A DNA stretch of 64,000 nt from Gnetum montanum (Eukaryota; Streptophyta; Gnetopsida; Gnetales; Gnetaceae): NCBI GenBank assembly GCA_015680685.1, contig MNCI01005813.1, forward strand, positions 38,269-102,268. The letters run 5' to 3'. The first letter of the stretch is position 1, and each line of letters starts with the position of its first letter. The notes beneath the pieces are model-generated. The model saw only the letters and a program-made list of their open reading frames with translations, searched no databases and had not been told where the DNA came from. Shown in pieces: positions 11,601 through 22,468 of the stretch. Made by a program: the position numbers and the translations under genes.

Positions 11601-12900
11601 TGAAACCTAGAAGGTAGTCATAAAGGCAGTTGAATCCTAAATTAAAGAAAATCATCAAGGAGCAGATAGAATAACTCCTCAAGGTGGGTTTCATCTATCT
11701 AATCATGGATAGTGAGTGGGTTAGCCCACTCGTAATTGTACCGAAGAAGGGTGGAAAATGGTAGGTTTGCATTGACTTTAGGTTGTTAAATATAATAACA
11801 TTTAAATATCATTTTCCTTTTCTATTTGTAACTTATGTGTTAGATACCATATCCAGACATTGTTATTATAGTTTCTTGGATGGTTATAGTGGCTATAACC
11901 AAATCCAAATTGCACTTGAAAATTAGGCCAAGATAACATTCATGAGTCCCTGGGGGACTTTTGCATATTTTAAAATGCCATTTGACCTATGTAATGCCTT
12001 TGCAACATTTCAACACTTAGTCCTTAGTATCTTTCAATAGTAAATCAGTAGTGGTGTTGAAGTCTTCATGGATGACTATTCCACCTATGGAGCTACCTTT
12101 GAGTAAGCCTTGAACCGACTTGAGTAAGTATTGAAGAGATGTGTAGAAACAAACCTATAGCTCAACTGGAAAAAGAGCCATTTCATGGTCCAAGAAGGCA
12201 TTATGTTAAGGCATCAAATTTTGTAAAAAGGGATTAAGGTAGACCTAGAAAAGATAAGGGTCATCCAAGGAATAACATGCCAACTAGAGACCATTAAAGA
12301 TGTCCAGTCATTCCTTGGACACATTGATTACTACTAGAAATATATTAAGAATTTCTCTAAGATTGTAAAGCCATTGGTAGAACTTACAAAGAAAGATGCA
12401 CCTTTCATTTGGACTAAGGAATGTGAACATGCATTTCAACAATTAAAGGAGAAACTCATAGAAACACCAATTCTACGAGTACCAAATTGGTCCAAACCAT
12501 TCCATATCATGATAGATGCATCTAACTATGATTTGAGAGTAGTGCTCACATAGATGGACAATAAGAAACATATGTATTATATCCACTGCATGAGTAGAAG
12601 CATTGTGGAAGCATAGTTAAATTACACCATCATGGAGAAAGAATTAATGGCAGTGGTGTACGTGCTAGAAAATTTTAGGTACTAGTTGCTGGGTTACAAA
12701 GTGTTTGTACATACGGACAATAGTGCAATTCACTTCCTTATGAATAAGTTGACAGTTAGCCTTCATGTCATATGGTGGTGTGTGATATTGTAGGAATTAA
12801 ATCTCACTATGGTAGATCAAAAAGGGACTGAGAATGTGATTGCTGACCACCTTTCTTACCTAAGATGGGATAACAAAGAGGAGGAGAGCTCGCTCTCTGA
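11600..12900 (+). pseudogene. Reverse transcriptase and RNase H of element B
   Basis: RT motifs on the plus strand, in order: EWVSPLVIVPKKGGKW (about 11714-11761), VCIDFRLLN (one stop before it), FLDGYSGYNQI, and the catalytic EVFMDDYSTYG near 12060-12090. RT/RNase H connection: VQSFLGH and FEWT-like FIWTKECEHAF. RNase H: MIDASNYDL, NYTIMEKELMAVVY, HTDNSAIHFLMNK, VIADHLS. More than ten in-frame stops, many at Gln or Trp positions of element C. The tandem stops in FQ**I just before FMDD are also in element C. Confidence 0.85.
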
Positions 12901-13756
12901 TTAGTTTCCAAACAAACTCCTCTTTACTAGAGAAATAAATGAACAAACACCTAAAAAAGTAATATGGTATAATGGCATCCTCACATATCTTCTCACTCAA
13001 GTGATGCCACAAGATTTTGACTTTAGGAAAAAGCAATAATTTCTTCATTTGGTCAAATACTTCATGGAAATCAATAAACACCTTTACAAAGTGTGTGTCA
13101 ATGGCTTGATTTGTTGGTGCATCCTTGATGAAGATCAATTGCGCATTCTCCAAGATGCTCATGAAGGACCTTGCAGAGGCCACTGTGCAGGGAAATGCAC
13201 AACCATAAAAATCCTAATGGAAGGGCACTCTTGGCCTACAATCTTTAAGGATGCCCACTAGTTTATCAAGTCTTAATGTTATCAATGTAACAGGGGGATG
13301 ATTGCTCGCATGGAAGGTCCTCAACGATGGATTCAATTATTGGAACCTTTCAACATATGTGGAATTGACTTTATGGATCCCATCACACCCATGTCTAACA
13401 GGAAAGCGTATATTATAGTAGTAGTTAACTATTGCAAAAAATGGGTAGAAGCAACAACTATTACTAATTGTACATCATCCACTATTGCCAAATTTATACA
13501 ACAAAATATTGTGAATAGGTTTGGGGTGCCATGTTTACTAATTTTTAATAATGGAATTCATTTCACAAGTACCACATTTAGAATGTTAATGCAACACTTC
13601 AGGGTAGAAAATAAATTGACAACACCTTATCACCCCCAAGCCAATGGTCAAGTAGAGGTAACCAACCGGGAGATTACAAAAATACTAATGTGAACCATTA
13701 GCAAATATAGAAAGGACTAGGGTACTAAACATAACAATGCTCCTTAGGCTTATCAT

Positions 13757-14336
13757 TCAACTTGGAAACTTTCTATTGGTTATTCTCCCTATGATTTAGT
13801 GTATGGGAGACTTCCAATGCTCTTAATTCAATTTAAGCTCTATACACTCTTGATGGCCTATGATCTAAACATTGACCTAAGTTTAGCATAGAAGAAAAGG
13901 TTAATTAATTTGAATTGCTAGATGAATGAGGTAAACAAGGTATTCAACAAGAAACATCATGACCTTAGAATCAGGAAAGTAAAACTTCAACCAGAAGATA
14001 AGGTTCTTTATTGAAACCCCACACATGTACCCCAAAAGATAAAATTACAAACATTGTGGGAGGGACCTTATATAATTGATCAAACCTTTTCCTCTAGGGT
14101 CATGTTAATCAACTTGGAAACTTTCTATTGATTATTCTCCCTATGAGTTAGTGTATGGGAAACTTCCAATGCTCTCAATTCAATTTGAGCTCTATACGCT
14201 CTTGACGGTGTATGATCTAAACATTGACCTAAGTCTAGCATAGAAGGAAAGGTTAATTAATTTGAATGTGCTAGATGAATGAGGTAAATAAGGTATTCAG
14301 CAAGCAACATCATGACCTTAGAATCAGGAAAGTAAA
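13757..14336 (+). repeat. Two 228-bp direct copies in the integrase 3' part
   Basis: Copy 1 is 13757-13984 and copy 2 is 14109-14336, with about a dozen differences. The second copy starts at a TCAACTTGGAAA shared with copy 1 and ends one base before the N at 14337. After the N the sequence jumps to the end of pol. This is either a real duplication plus deletion or a join of two related copies in the assembly. Confidence 0.85.
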
Positions 14337-14337
14337 N
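14337..14337. other. Single unresolved base
   Basis: One N exactly at the end of the second 228-bp copy in element B. It marks a doubtful join in the assembly. Confidence 0.95.
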
Positions 14338-14439
14338 TTTTCCTAGAACCAGGAGAGGCTAGTATAAATACAACCTCAATAGATGGATAACCATGTTCTA
14401 TTTTTCAAATTTTCTCCTTTCAATTTAGTCATGGGGGAG

Positions 14440-15984
14440 ATGGCCATCTATGCTGACCATTACCATGGCCTCTTAGTTTTTCTACCTTTTTCTTTTTCAC
14501 AGTTTTGATTTTCAAATTTTTCTAATTTTACACCATCTTTAGTACCTTTAAAATTTCTTGATTATTTTACACTTTCTTATATATTTTATTTTATTTTATT
14601 CAAGTATGATATTTTCTCATTTTTGCTAATAAATTTGCTTTATTGTCATAGGACACAATGTTGTTGTTGTTGTTTACTAATGATGGTTTGTGCTTAATGT
14701 GTGATTATTGATGTTTGGTTTCTATTTTTGAATTCTTATGTTTAATGAATTTGGCATGGTTTATTTTTCATGGAATAGGTGGTGAGTCCAATAAACTTTA
14801 TGGTTTTTCTTGTTTTGGAAATTTGAATTTCCTTCCTTTAAAAGAAACTTTTAATTGATCGATGACCTTGGTAGTTTTGGAATTAGGAAGGATTCAAAAG
14901 TTTGTAAAGGGTATGACTTCAAGGGAACTTAATACTCTTTGTACTCTTCTACTTACTTTAGTTCTTGAGTGTTTTTCACAAACTTTTTTTTGTTCCATGC
15001 CAACCAATAATATGAAGACGAATAAGTCATTGCATGGTGTGGTTTCCATTCAGAAAAAAAAAGAAAAAGAAAAAAAGAAAAAAAATAATGGGAATTCAAA
15101 GCACACCCCTTCGACATGAATAAGTCCTTGCATGGTGTGGTTTCCATTTCAAAAAAAAAAAACAATGAAAATTCAAAGCACACCCCTTAGGCAAATAAAA
15201 GGCTACAAGCACTGGTTATGAGACTTGAACGACATGCACCTATACCTGACGGTCCCCTCTAACTAAGGCCCTCTCTCTTAGTTCCTACTTATCCTTTCTT
15301 CTCTTTGTGGAATGGTGGTTATTTTATGGAAGCACTCTTGTGTCTCATGTGGGTGGATTAGTCTTAGAGTGATGATGCAAAGTCATTAAAAGCAGATGGT
15401 TTTGGTTTGGATTGAGGATGGAACTTCCTAGGTCATTTTAACCACAAATTCCACAAGGGACTTCTTATGACCTCAACTTGGAACTCCATTTCAACTTGGA
15501 ACTTACCTCACTACCATGTTTTGTGTTATGCTCCATGTCTTGGTCTGATGTGTTGGGATTCTTGAATGGATTCTTTCAGCTTGGTCTTTAACTCTTCATG
15601 ACCATTAATTGACTATGGGTCCCATAGACTCCTTAGTTGAGGTTATGCAAGGGCACAAAGGGAATGAGCTTGTTATGGGGAGGACCCACTTACATAGCTT
15701 TTGGCTTGATTTGTTAAGGTTCCTTACCTTTGACATTGTTACAATCATATCTTTCTCATTTTCCATTGCGTAAACCACTTAGTACTCCTTAATCTTTCAT
15801 TACATTCATCCATCAAATCAAATTTTCTCCATTTTTTCAAATTTATGAACTTCAACACTCTCTCCTCATGATTTCATACTATTGTTGGTCTTCTAAGCTT
15901 TCAATTGATCATAATTTCATTGAAAAATCTCTTGTATTTTGAAAGTTTGACCAAAGTCAATGGTAGTCAATGATGGTCAATAGC
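14440..15984 (+). other. Non-coding region after pol of element B
   Basis: No supported gene. It holds a T-rich stretch (14480-14620), an imperfect duplication of about 95 bp at 15014-15190 (CATTGCATGGTGTGGTTTCC twice, each followed by an A-rich run and ATTCAAAGCACACCCCTT), and a block with GGGGAGGACCCACTT at 15678-15692 that recurs in elements A, C, D and E. Its conservation among copies points to a function in RNA or packaging (inference). Confidence 0.6.
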
Positions 15985-16062
15985 TGCATCGACAAGGCCT
16001 CGTCAATGCAGTTGACCATGTTGACAAGGCCTCATCAATGTAGTGCAAAAATACTATATATA
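15985..16062 (+). promoter_or_regulatory. Internal promoter-like block of element B (LTR-type palindromes + TATA)
   Basis: Two inverted-repeat units, TGCATCGAC...GTCAATGCA (15985-16010) and TTGACAAGGCCTCATCAATG (16020-16039), are near copies of the unit upstream of the TATA box in this element's LTR (7173-7198). They are followed by AAAAATACTATATAT with TATA at 16055-16062. The same string occurs in the corresponding block of element D on its coding strand. ORF2 starts about 470 bp downstream. Confidence 0.65.
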
Positions 16063-16529
16063 CTGCCACATAGTTAGGAATTTTTTGTAATTTACTCATA
16101 ACACACTAGGACTTTTTGTAATTTTTCAAAGCCCAAAACATTCCAAAGCACATAACTTCCCAACTGTTTGTTCAAATCTCTCCATTTTTTGATCCTGCGC
16201 TTATTGGAAGTAAGATATTTATCATGGGGGCCACAAACCTTAAGGTTTCCATTGAAAAATTGATGGATTTTTTTTGGAAATTTTGCCAACTCCCCCAAAG
16301 GGTTAATAACCTTAACCATATATAAACATCAACTTTCTTCAAGTTAACCCTTCCAACAACCTCTTGGATGAATTATTCATAATAACACATAAAATAAATA
16401 ATAATTGGATTAATTAAATCAACCATAATCACAACTTAGCGAAGTGTAACTCTCCTCAAGAGTTAAGGTATCCCAATTATTTTAAGGTTACACAATGATT
16501 ACTAATCCATGGTCTCATGGTGATTACAA

Positions 16530-19387
16530 ATGACATCCAAAAAAAAACATCCATAGGAAGAGGAACCCTCAAACCATGGGAGAAATGACCTAGAGCTAGA
16601 AAGTGCTAGCAAGAACAAGGCTAAGAACTACTAGAGGCGATCCATGCAATGGGACCTCTTTGGGAGGAGCCCAAAGTGGAATCTGTTTGATAGATTCTAG
16701 AGGAAGAAGTGCCAACCAAACAATGACAAAGAGGAGAAGTGCCCGGACCCATGCCAAGGCTTGAGGTCATGTTGACTCAAGCCTGCCTAGACATCATTTG
16801 GTCCCGAGACATTCAAAGATCAGTTCTTCAAGAGATCAACTTTGGGCCATTTTTAGAGAAAGCCCTAGAGGATGTCAAGACACAATTGCAGACCTCTCCT
16901 ATGTGGCCAATCATCATGTCCAATGGAGAATGGTACATGGAAGATATCTATCTCTTTTGGAATAGCTAAATGCTAGGGTCCATTGTAAAAATTAAGGACA
17001 TTCAAGTGTCCTACTTGGCGGAAGCTACTGCACAAGCATTTGGGTTGCCATACATTGGAATACAGTTGGTAGAGATATCAACAAAAGGTGATCTTGAGGC
17101 AAAAAGGGAATGGACCAAATGATGCTATGGGGTGGACCATAAGAAGTATGGTGTGCTCACATCGGTGGAGTAGATTTATTTCAAGATTTTCACCTATCAC
17201 CTCAATCCAATGGTAAGGCTAAGTAAGGTGACTACTTTTTTTGCTCGAGCATGTGCTACTCTAAGAAAGAAATTTCCCATTGACCTTCCATAGCTAATAT
17301 ATTTGAAGATCAAAAAGCACTTTAAGGAGAATAAATGTGGAAGAAAGACCCTACCCTTTTCATGTTTCATTAGGAAACTTTGCAAAAGGGTAGGAATTGT
17401 TCGCTATTTTAACAATACCCTTAGGCATGCTTCCTTGGCCCCATGGTTAGAAACAATGAAAGAAAAGACACCAATGACCACTTAAGAAGAGGAGTTGCCA
17501 CCGCCACTGCCTACTTAGGAGACAACACCAGAGGTCCATGTAGTCCTTAAGCATTTGCATCAAATCTGAGGATAGCTCTTGAGCGAACAAAAGCAACAAG
17601 CATGAATGAGTGGGGTAGATCCATCTATGTATTGGCCAGCAATGAGTCATCTTAATGAGTTGGCCTGAACAGTTAGCCAGATGGAGAAGGGTGGTCCCAT
17701 TTTCTCTACCCAAAGAACATAGTTACCTTCAAGGTTAGATCCCAATGCTCAAGAGGTGACAGTGTAAGTAGTAACACATCATGTATTCCCAAAAATCTCT
17801 AGGAATGCTACCAATTTCTTGGTGTGGTTGGAGGAAGGTGAAGAGGCAACTATCTTGGTGATGCAGCACCAAGGGTAGGAGACAGTGGCAGAAGTGGTTG
17901 TTAACCATGTAGTAGAAGCATTAAATGCACTCATGATGTCTATACCAGACGTATCTACCATTCAAGATGTGCGGACATTCGTAGGCATGATCAGTAAGAA
18001 ATTGAACATAGCCCAACATGAACAGTTGCTGGAACAACTAGTAGGAACTGGGTAGCTAGCTCCAAAAGTCTTTGATCTTCCAGAGAACATCACCACAACC
18101 CAATCGGAACTATTGAATGCAAGGGGTGGATGCATCATTTTGGAGGGGAAACTAGAAACAACCTAAGAGAAAAATCAATGCTTGGCCACAGAGGTTGCTG
18201 AACTTTATGCCCAACTTGTAGAATAAGCAATCCTTAGCCTAGTAATAACAAGAGATGAAGTTATCAAATAGCTTCAAGAATGATTTCAAAAAGCTAAGGA
18301 GGAAGCAGTAATGACCATCTTCAAATAGTCTATAGTAGATATTGAAATGTATTCCATCAAAAAGAACTTGAATCAAATGCACTAAGAGAATGAAGAATTG
18401 ACCACACAAAATCATTGCCTCCAAAATGTTGATACTCAGAGAGATCAAATGCAAGAATTCATTCATCAATAGTAGGAGAAGCTTGCCAGAGTTAACATTG
18501 AATTGAGGAAATTGGCCACAGAGAACTGTAATTTGTCAGTGGAGGAGGTATGCACCTTGCGTCAAAAGTCTGTCATCGAGATCACCGCTTGAAAGAACAA
18601 AGCCCTCAAATTTGAGAAAGTAAAGAATCACTATAAGGACTAGGTTGGCTTGCAAAAGAAAGTTAATAAAAAAAAAATCTATATGGGAAAGGCAAAAATG
18701 AATGAAGCTCTTTAGAAACTCCAACAAGGAAGAGAGATGTGGCAGCCCATTCTTGATGGGATTGATGCCTACAACAAAGTAGAGATCTACTTGAAGGAGT
18801 TGCAAATTGAGGAAATGACAAAGTATATGGAGTTGAAAAATCTTCGTTATGCAAACCTGGCAATGCTAACAGTTGGATGACCATGGTTAGAATTGGAGAA
18901 ACAAGTGGCTAGCTCATATTTGCTATATGAGGTTGAGTTCAAACACTACAAGGACACCAAGAAAAAGCTTGAGATTGCTAATGTTGTACTCGAAGTTCTC
19001 AAAGGGTGATTTAAAGATTAACGATCTATTACTAAGAACCTAGCTAGATGGATGAATGACTACCATGAGTTAAAAAACATAGTGAGAGCATTTAACATTG
19101 AACACAAATAGTTTGTTGCCTAGTTTGTTAATGTCAAGAAGTTGTTTTCAGCAATCTTGTGTCTTTGGAATGTGCTCATTCCAACCCACATTGTGGAAGT
19201 TGTGTGGATAGTGCATGATCCTAGGAGTAAGGAGGAAAAAATGATAGCACTGCTAGATGCTTTCCACCTCTTGCCTGAAGTTGTAGTAGTAGTAAGACAA
19301 CCGTAGCCACCTCAACCATAGCTAGTGCGTGAAGTTGGTGAAGGTTCCTCGGAGCCTCAAGAACCACCACCGCCTAGGACTATTTGA
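16530..19387 (+). pseudogene. ORF2 of element B: globular N-terminus plus long coiled coil
   Basis: Separate from gag-pol and starting near 16530 (MTSKKK), right after a mutated acceptor-like TGATTACAA. N-terminal block with INFGPF, SPMWPI and EWYMEDIY (16830-16960). A second region has YFKIFTYHLNPM, TTFFARACATLRKKFPIDLP and FSCFIRKLCKRVGI (17170-17410), which resembles the plant transposon-associated domains often found in Tat/Athila extra ORFs (from memory, not searched). From about 17930 on it is charged and heptad-like, with LRYANLAML and LEIANVVLEVLKG (18840-19010). The end is Pro-rich (EPPPPRT, stop at 19385). About 30 stops and frameshifts. Function unknown; I see no membrane segment that would support an envelope. 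Confidence 0.65.
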
Positions 19388-19621
19388 TCTTTTCCAACAA
19401 GATTCACACCATCAAGGAACGTGTTGTCTAATTTTTAAAGAGTTGAATCATGGTGTTCAATTTTGTGTCCTGAACACCTTCATTTTTTGTAATGTGTTGA
19501 TTTGTACACCCGAGCACTCTTTTTTTGTCAAGTTAGTCAGTTTTTTTTGTTGAAGAAAAGTTAGTCAATAATCCCATACCTATCAATTTTGTAAAAGAAT
19601 TTGAGGACGAGTTTTTATTCA

Positions 19622-19633
19622 ATTGCGGGGGTA
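19622..19633 (+). other. Polypurine tract of element B
   Basis: Sequence ATTGCGGGGGTA lies directly before the 3' LTR start TGATGAG. Upstream GAGGACGAGTTTTTATTCA matches the region before the 3' LTR in elements C and E. Confidence 0.75.
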
Positions 19634-19740
19634 TGATGAGTTGTTGCTAGTTGGCTACGTCGACGAGGCCTTGTCAACACATCTTATCCTGTATTGATGA
19701 GGCCTTGTTGAGGTAGTGTCTATCCATCACCTATAAATAT
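19634..19740 (+). repeat. 3' LTR of element B, part 1
   Basis: First 107 bp of the 899-bp 3' LTR, ending with AATAT inside the TATA box (CTATAAATAT). Element C sits directly after it, so the insertion hit the TATA box of this LTR. Confidence 0.95.
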
Positions 19741-20590
19741 TGATGAGTGGCGAGGTATCCCTATACTCAACCATACGAATACGAGTGTTACATGCACGAT
19801 TCGGTCGAACTCCGTAGACTAAGTGCCTACACGCCTCATGGAACACTTAAGGTTAATCAATCATTGTCTTCTTAGACTTACTTGTATTTGTCATAGTTGT
19901 ATGGTTAAGTAAGTCTAAGGTATGTGATTTTTATAGTTTTTATGTTTTATCTTCTATGCTAATGAGGTAAAGGGTGAAGAGACTAATTAACTAACTTTAA
20001 CTAACTAACTAAAACTTAATTAACCTAGCATTAGCATCTGTTCCCACTTATCGTTCACACCCTGAACCAATGCAACCTTGGTTACCTAATGCTATTCGTT
20101 ACTGGGATTACCAAGTGTAATGCACATGCTTGAAGCGATCGTACTGAATGCACTTAACTATGGGAGAAGGGTTGAGAGAGATTTAACCAACTAATAAAGC
20201 ATTTAAATGATGAACAATAAATAACAGTAATTAAAATTGTAATTAGCTTAGTCCATGCACTGCAAGGTTTATCCAATAGTTCATCTTTATTTCCGTACAC
20301 AAACTTGTGTTCAGGTACAATATTTGCTTGAATAAAGATTCGTTCTTTGGAGCTCCTACTGTGGGCACATGGAAATTATTCTATCTCTGGAGAGGTAAAA
20401 CTGCTAGAGTTTCACTAAGGGTCTAGATCTAGATGGAGAAACAAGGGAGAGATGCCTCTTATTTATAGATTTGGTGGCATGCTACGATATGACGTATGTG
20501 ATATCGCAGGGGAAGACACGATATCGCGTGGGGGATGCGATATCGCGGTCCACCGCGATATCGTGATCCATGCAATATCGTGTCCCATCA
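19741..20590 (-). repeat. 3' LTR of element C
   Basis: 850 bp, plus-strand ends TGATGAGTGG and CCCATCA. The TATA box is at 20460-20467 (TATTTATA on plus). Upstream on the minus strand (20483-20580) is an array of GATATCG(C/T)G units. It includes an inverted repeat CGATATCGCGG-TCCA-CCGCGATATCG at about 20538-20563, each arm itself centred on GATATC. Confidence 0.92.
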
Positions 20591-20602
20591 TACCCCCATG
20601 AC
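20591..20602 (-). other. Polypurine tract of element C
   Basis: Minus-strand reading AGTCATGGGGGTA ends at the 3' LTR start TGATGGGAC. The motif TCATGGGG also marks this position in D and closely follows B and E. Confidence 0.75.
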
Positions 20603-22460
20603 TAAATAAAAACTCATCCTCAAGTTCCTTACAAAACATTGGGAAGGTATAGGATTATTTACTTAGATGGAACTAATGGTGAATGGGATGACATGTGAAC
20701 GGATCATCATTACAAAACATGACAAAACTGGTGTTCACAACAACAAGAGTGAACACCTTATACATTTGACATCAGGCTTTATTTGGCATTTGAAAGAGAA
20801 TAGAGAGAGAAAGAATTTTTTTTGCTACCAATGCCAAGATTGCACCTTTCATTGTCTATCCGTAAGCACACCATCGATCTTGCTCCTTACATGACTGCTT
20901 CAGCACCGATCCATTTCAAGTGTTCATTCCAAATCCAATCCGTTGTTGCATGATTGCCATCTGCACACACAATACATTCTTATATTAGCAAGGGTAAATG
21001 AATCATAATGCAATTGATACCTTTCTTCAGTGTAAGGTCCATTGGCTGAGTTGTGGTATGGCTGATGCAGATATTGGAGATATAATAATGGTGACTACCA
21101 AAGGTGTAGGGGTTAGGCGAAAATTGAAAAAATTGGGTCAGGACTCCCATGACTAAGAGCGAACCTCCAGTAGTGGTAGAATGGAATAGGAAAAGAAACA
21201 AGAAAGATGGAGGGAAAATAGACAACTATAATGTTGATGAAATGGATGTCAAGATGGAAATGAACAAAATAGAGTGGATTGCAAAAATGTTAAGGGAAAG
21301 AGTTTAACTAGTGTACCAAATAGGAATGCCAGTGCATCCTCCCCAAAGTGGGCTCATGCCCTTAATGCCTTGACAAACCCACATTCAAAGAGTCTGTAGG
21401 CTCTGGCAATGTCATTTGGAACAAGAGTTAAAGTTTTAACCACAAGAATTTACCAAAAAAAAAAACAATGCATCCACCAAGATATACACTAATGATACAA
21501 CCAGCAATGAGGTGAATAATGGAGGAAGGATGATGGAAAGAAGAGAATGGAATGGAATCTCAAGAACAAGGTGATGTACACCCCCTTGTGTAGTTAATGA
21601 TTAATGTGACTCAGTAGATCTCATTCCAAGTCTAGCCTCAAACAAACCACATCCCGTGACTTCACATTAATGCATTCGGCCAATCCATCCACTTGAATAA
21701 CAAGAATGCCTCCCCCAAGAGCTACCACCATTCCGACGAATGAAGGAGAAGAGAGAATAGGAAGCGAGAAGGGCCTTAGTTATATGGAACATATTTATTT
21801 TAGTTCCATTACTAGTGCTTGTAGCCTAAATGATTATTTCATCTAAGGGATGTGTTTTGAATTCTCACTTTTTTTTTATGTTTATGCGTGAGAACCACAC
21901 CATGCAAAGACTTTGTTATTTTTATTCACTTAGCTTCCCGATAATTGGGTAGCGTTGAAATAGCAAGAAAACCCAAGAAGAAAATATTGAAGCACCCAAG
22001 AGAATGGCCAACACAAATGCATCAAGTTTCCTTGAAGTCACACCCTTTTCAATCCTTGAGTCCTTCCTTAGTTTGAGAAATGTCTAGTCACCAATTCATT
22101 ATAGTTCGTATTATTAGGAAAAGGGACTGTACAATTCCAAGCCAAGAGAGACCATAGAAATTTGTGGATGAATGGATGACGTGGACTCATTGCCTGTCAT
22201 ATTAAAAGAACCATACCTTAGTATCAACATCATAACTTTAAGGTAAAAACCAAACATTAGCAATCAATAGGAAAACAGTTCATACCATCATGAAGAACAC
22301 TTGTTAAATGAGAACTTGACAAGATGGATAACACAGACACACACTCACATAGAAAGAAATGAAAAAGAATAAATGATGTTGTAAAACAAAAAAAAGAAAA
22401 GTTAAAGAAATTTGTAAAAAAAAAATGTGTAGAAAAAAAAACTTAAAAGAACTGATGGCC
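20603..22460 (-). other. Non-coding 3' region of element C
   Basis: No supported gene. It contains the conserved block ATCCTCCCCAAAGTGGGC (21327-21344) shared with A, B, D and E, and an A/T-rich run with the GCATGGTGTGGTTCTCA motif (minus strand, near 21890). ORF2 and its promoter block are absent, making this region about 1.9 kb against about 5.2 kb in element B. Confidence 0.65.
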
Positions 22461-22468
22461 TCAAATGA

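Larger units (their letters stand above)
13020..14430 (+). pseudogene. Integrase of element B
   Basis: Catalyses cDNA insertion in intact elements. HHCC region with HEGPCRGH and CYQC near 13160-13290. Core: GIDFMDPITPMSNRKAYI, then VNYCKKWVEA (first catalytic Asp replaced by Asn), FNNGIHF (second Asp replaced by Asn), and NGQVEVTN (Glu kept). The C-terminal part has TWKLSIGYSPYDLVYG and HVPQKI, with no chromodomain. It ends near SFQFSHGGDGHLC at about 14430. A 228-bp duplication and one N disturb the C-terminal part. Confidence 0.85.

Noticed and set aside
14862-15183. ORFs with Lys-rich or Phe-rich tails near 15 kb
   Set aside because: Produced by A-rich runs in a duplicated non-coding segment.
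16530-19387. ORF2 as a retroviral-type envelope gene
   Set aside because: Position fits, but no signal peptide, membrane segment or cleavage site was seen; the C-terminal half is coiled coil.
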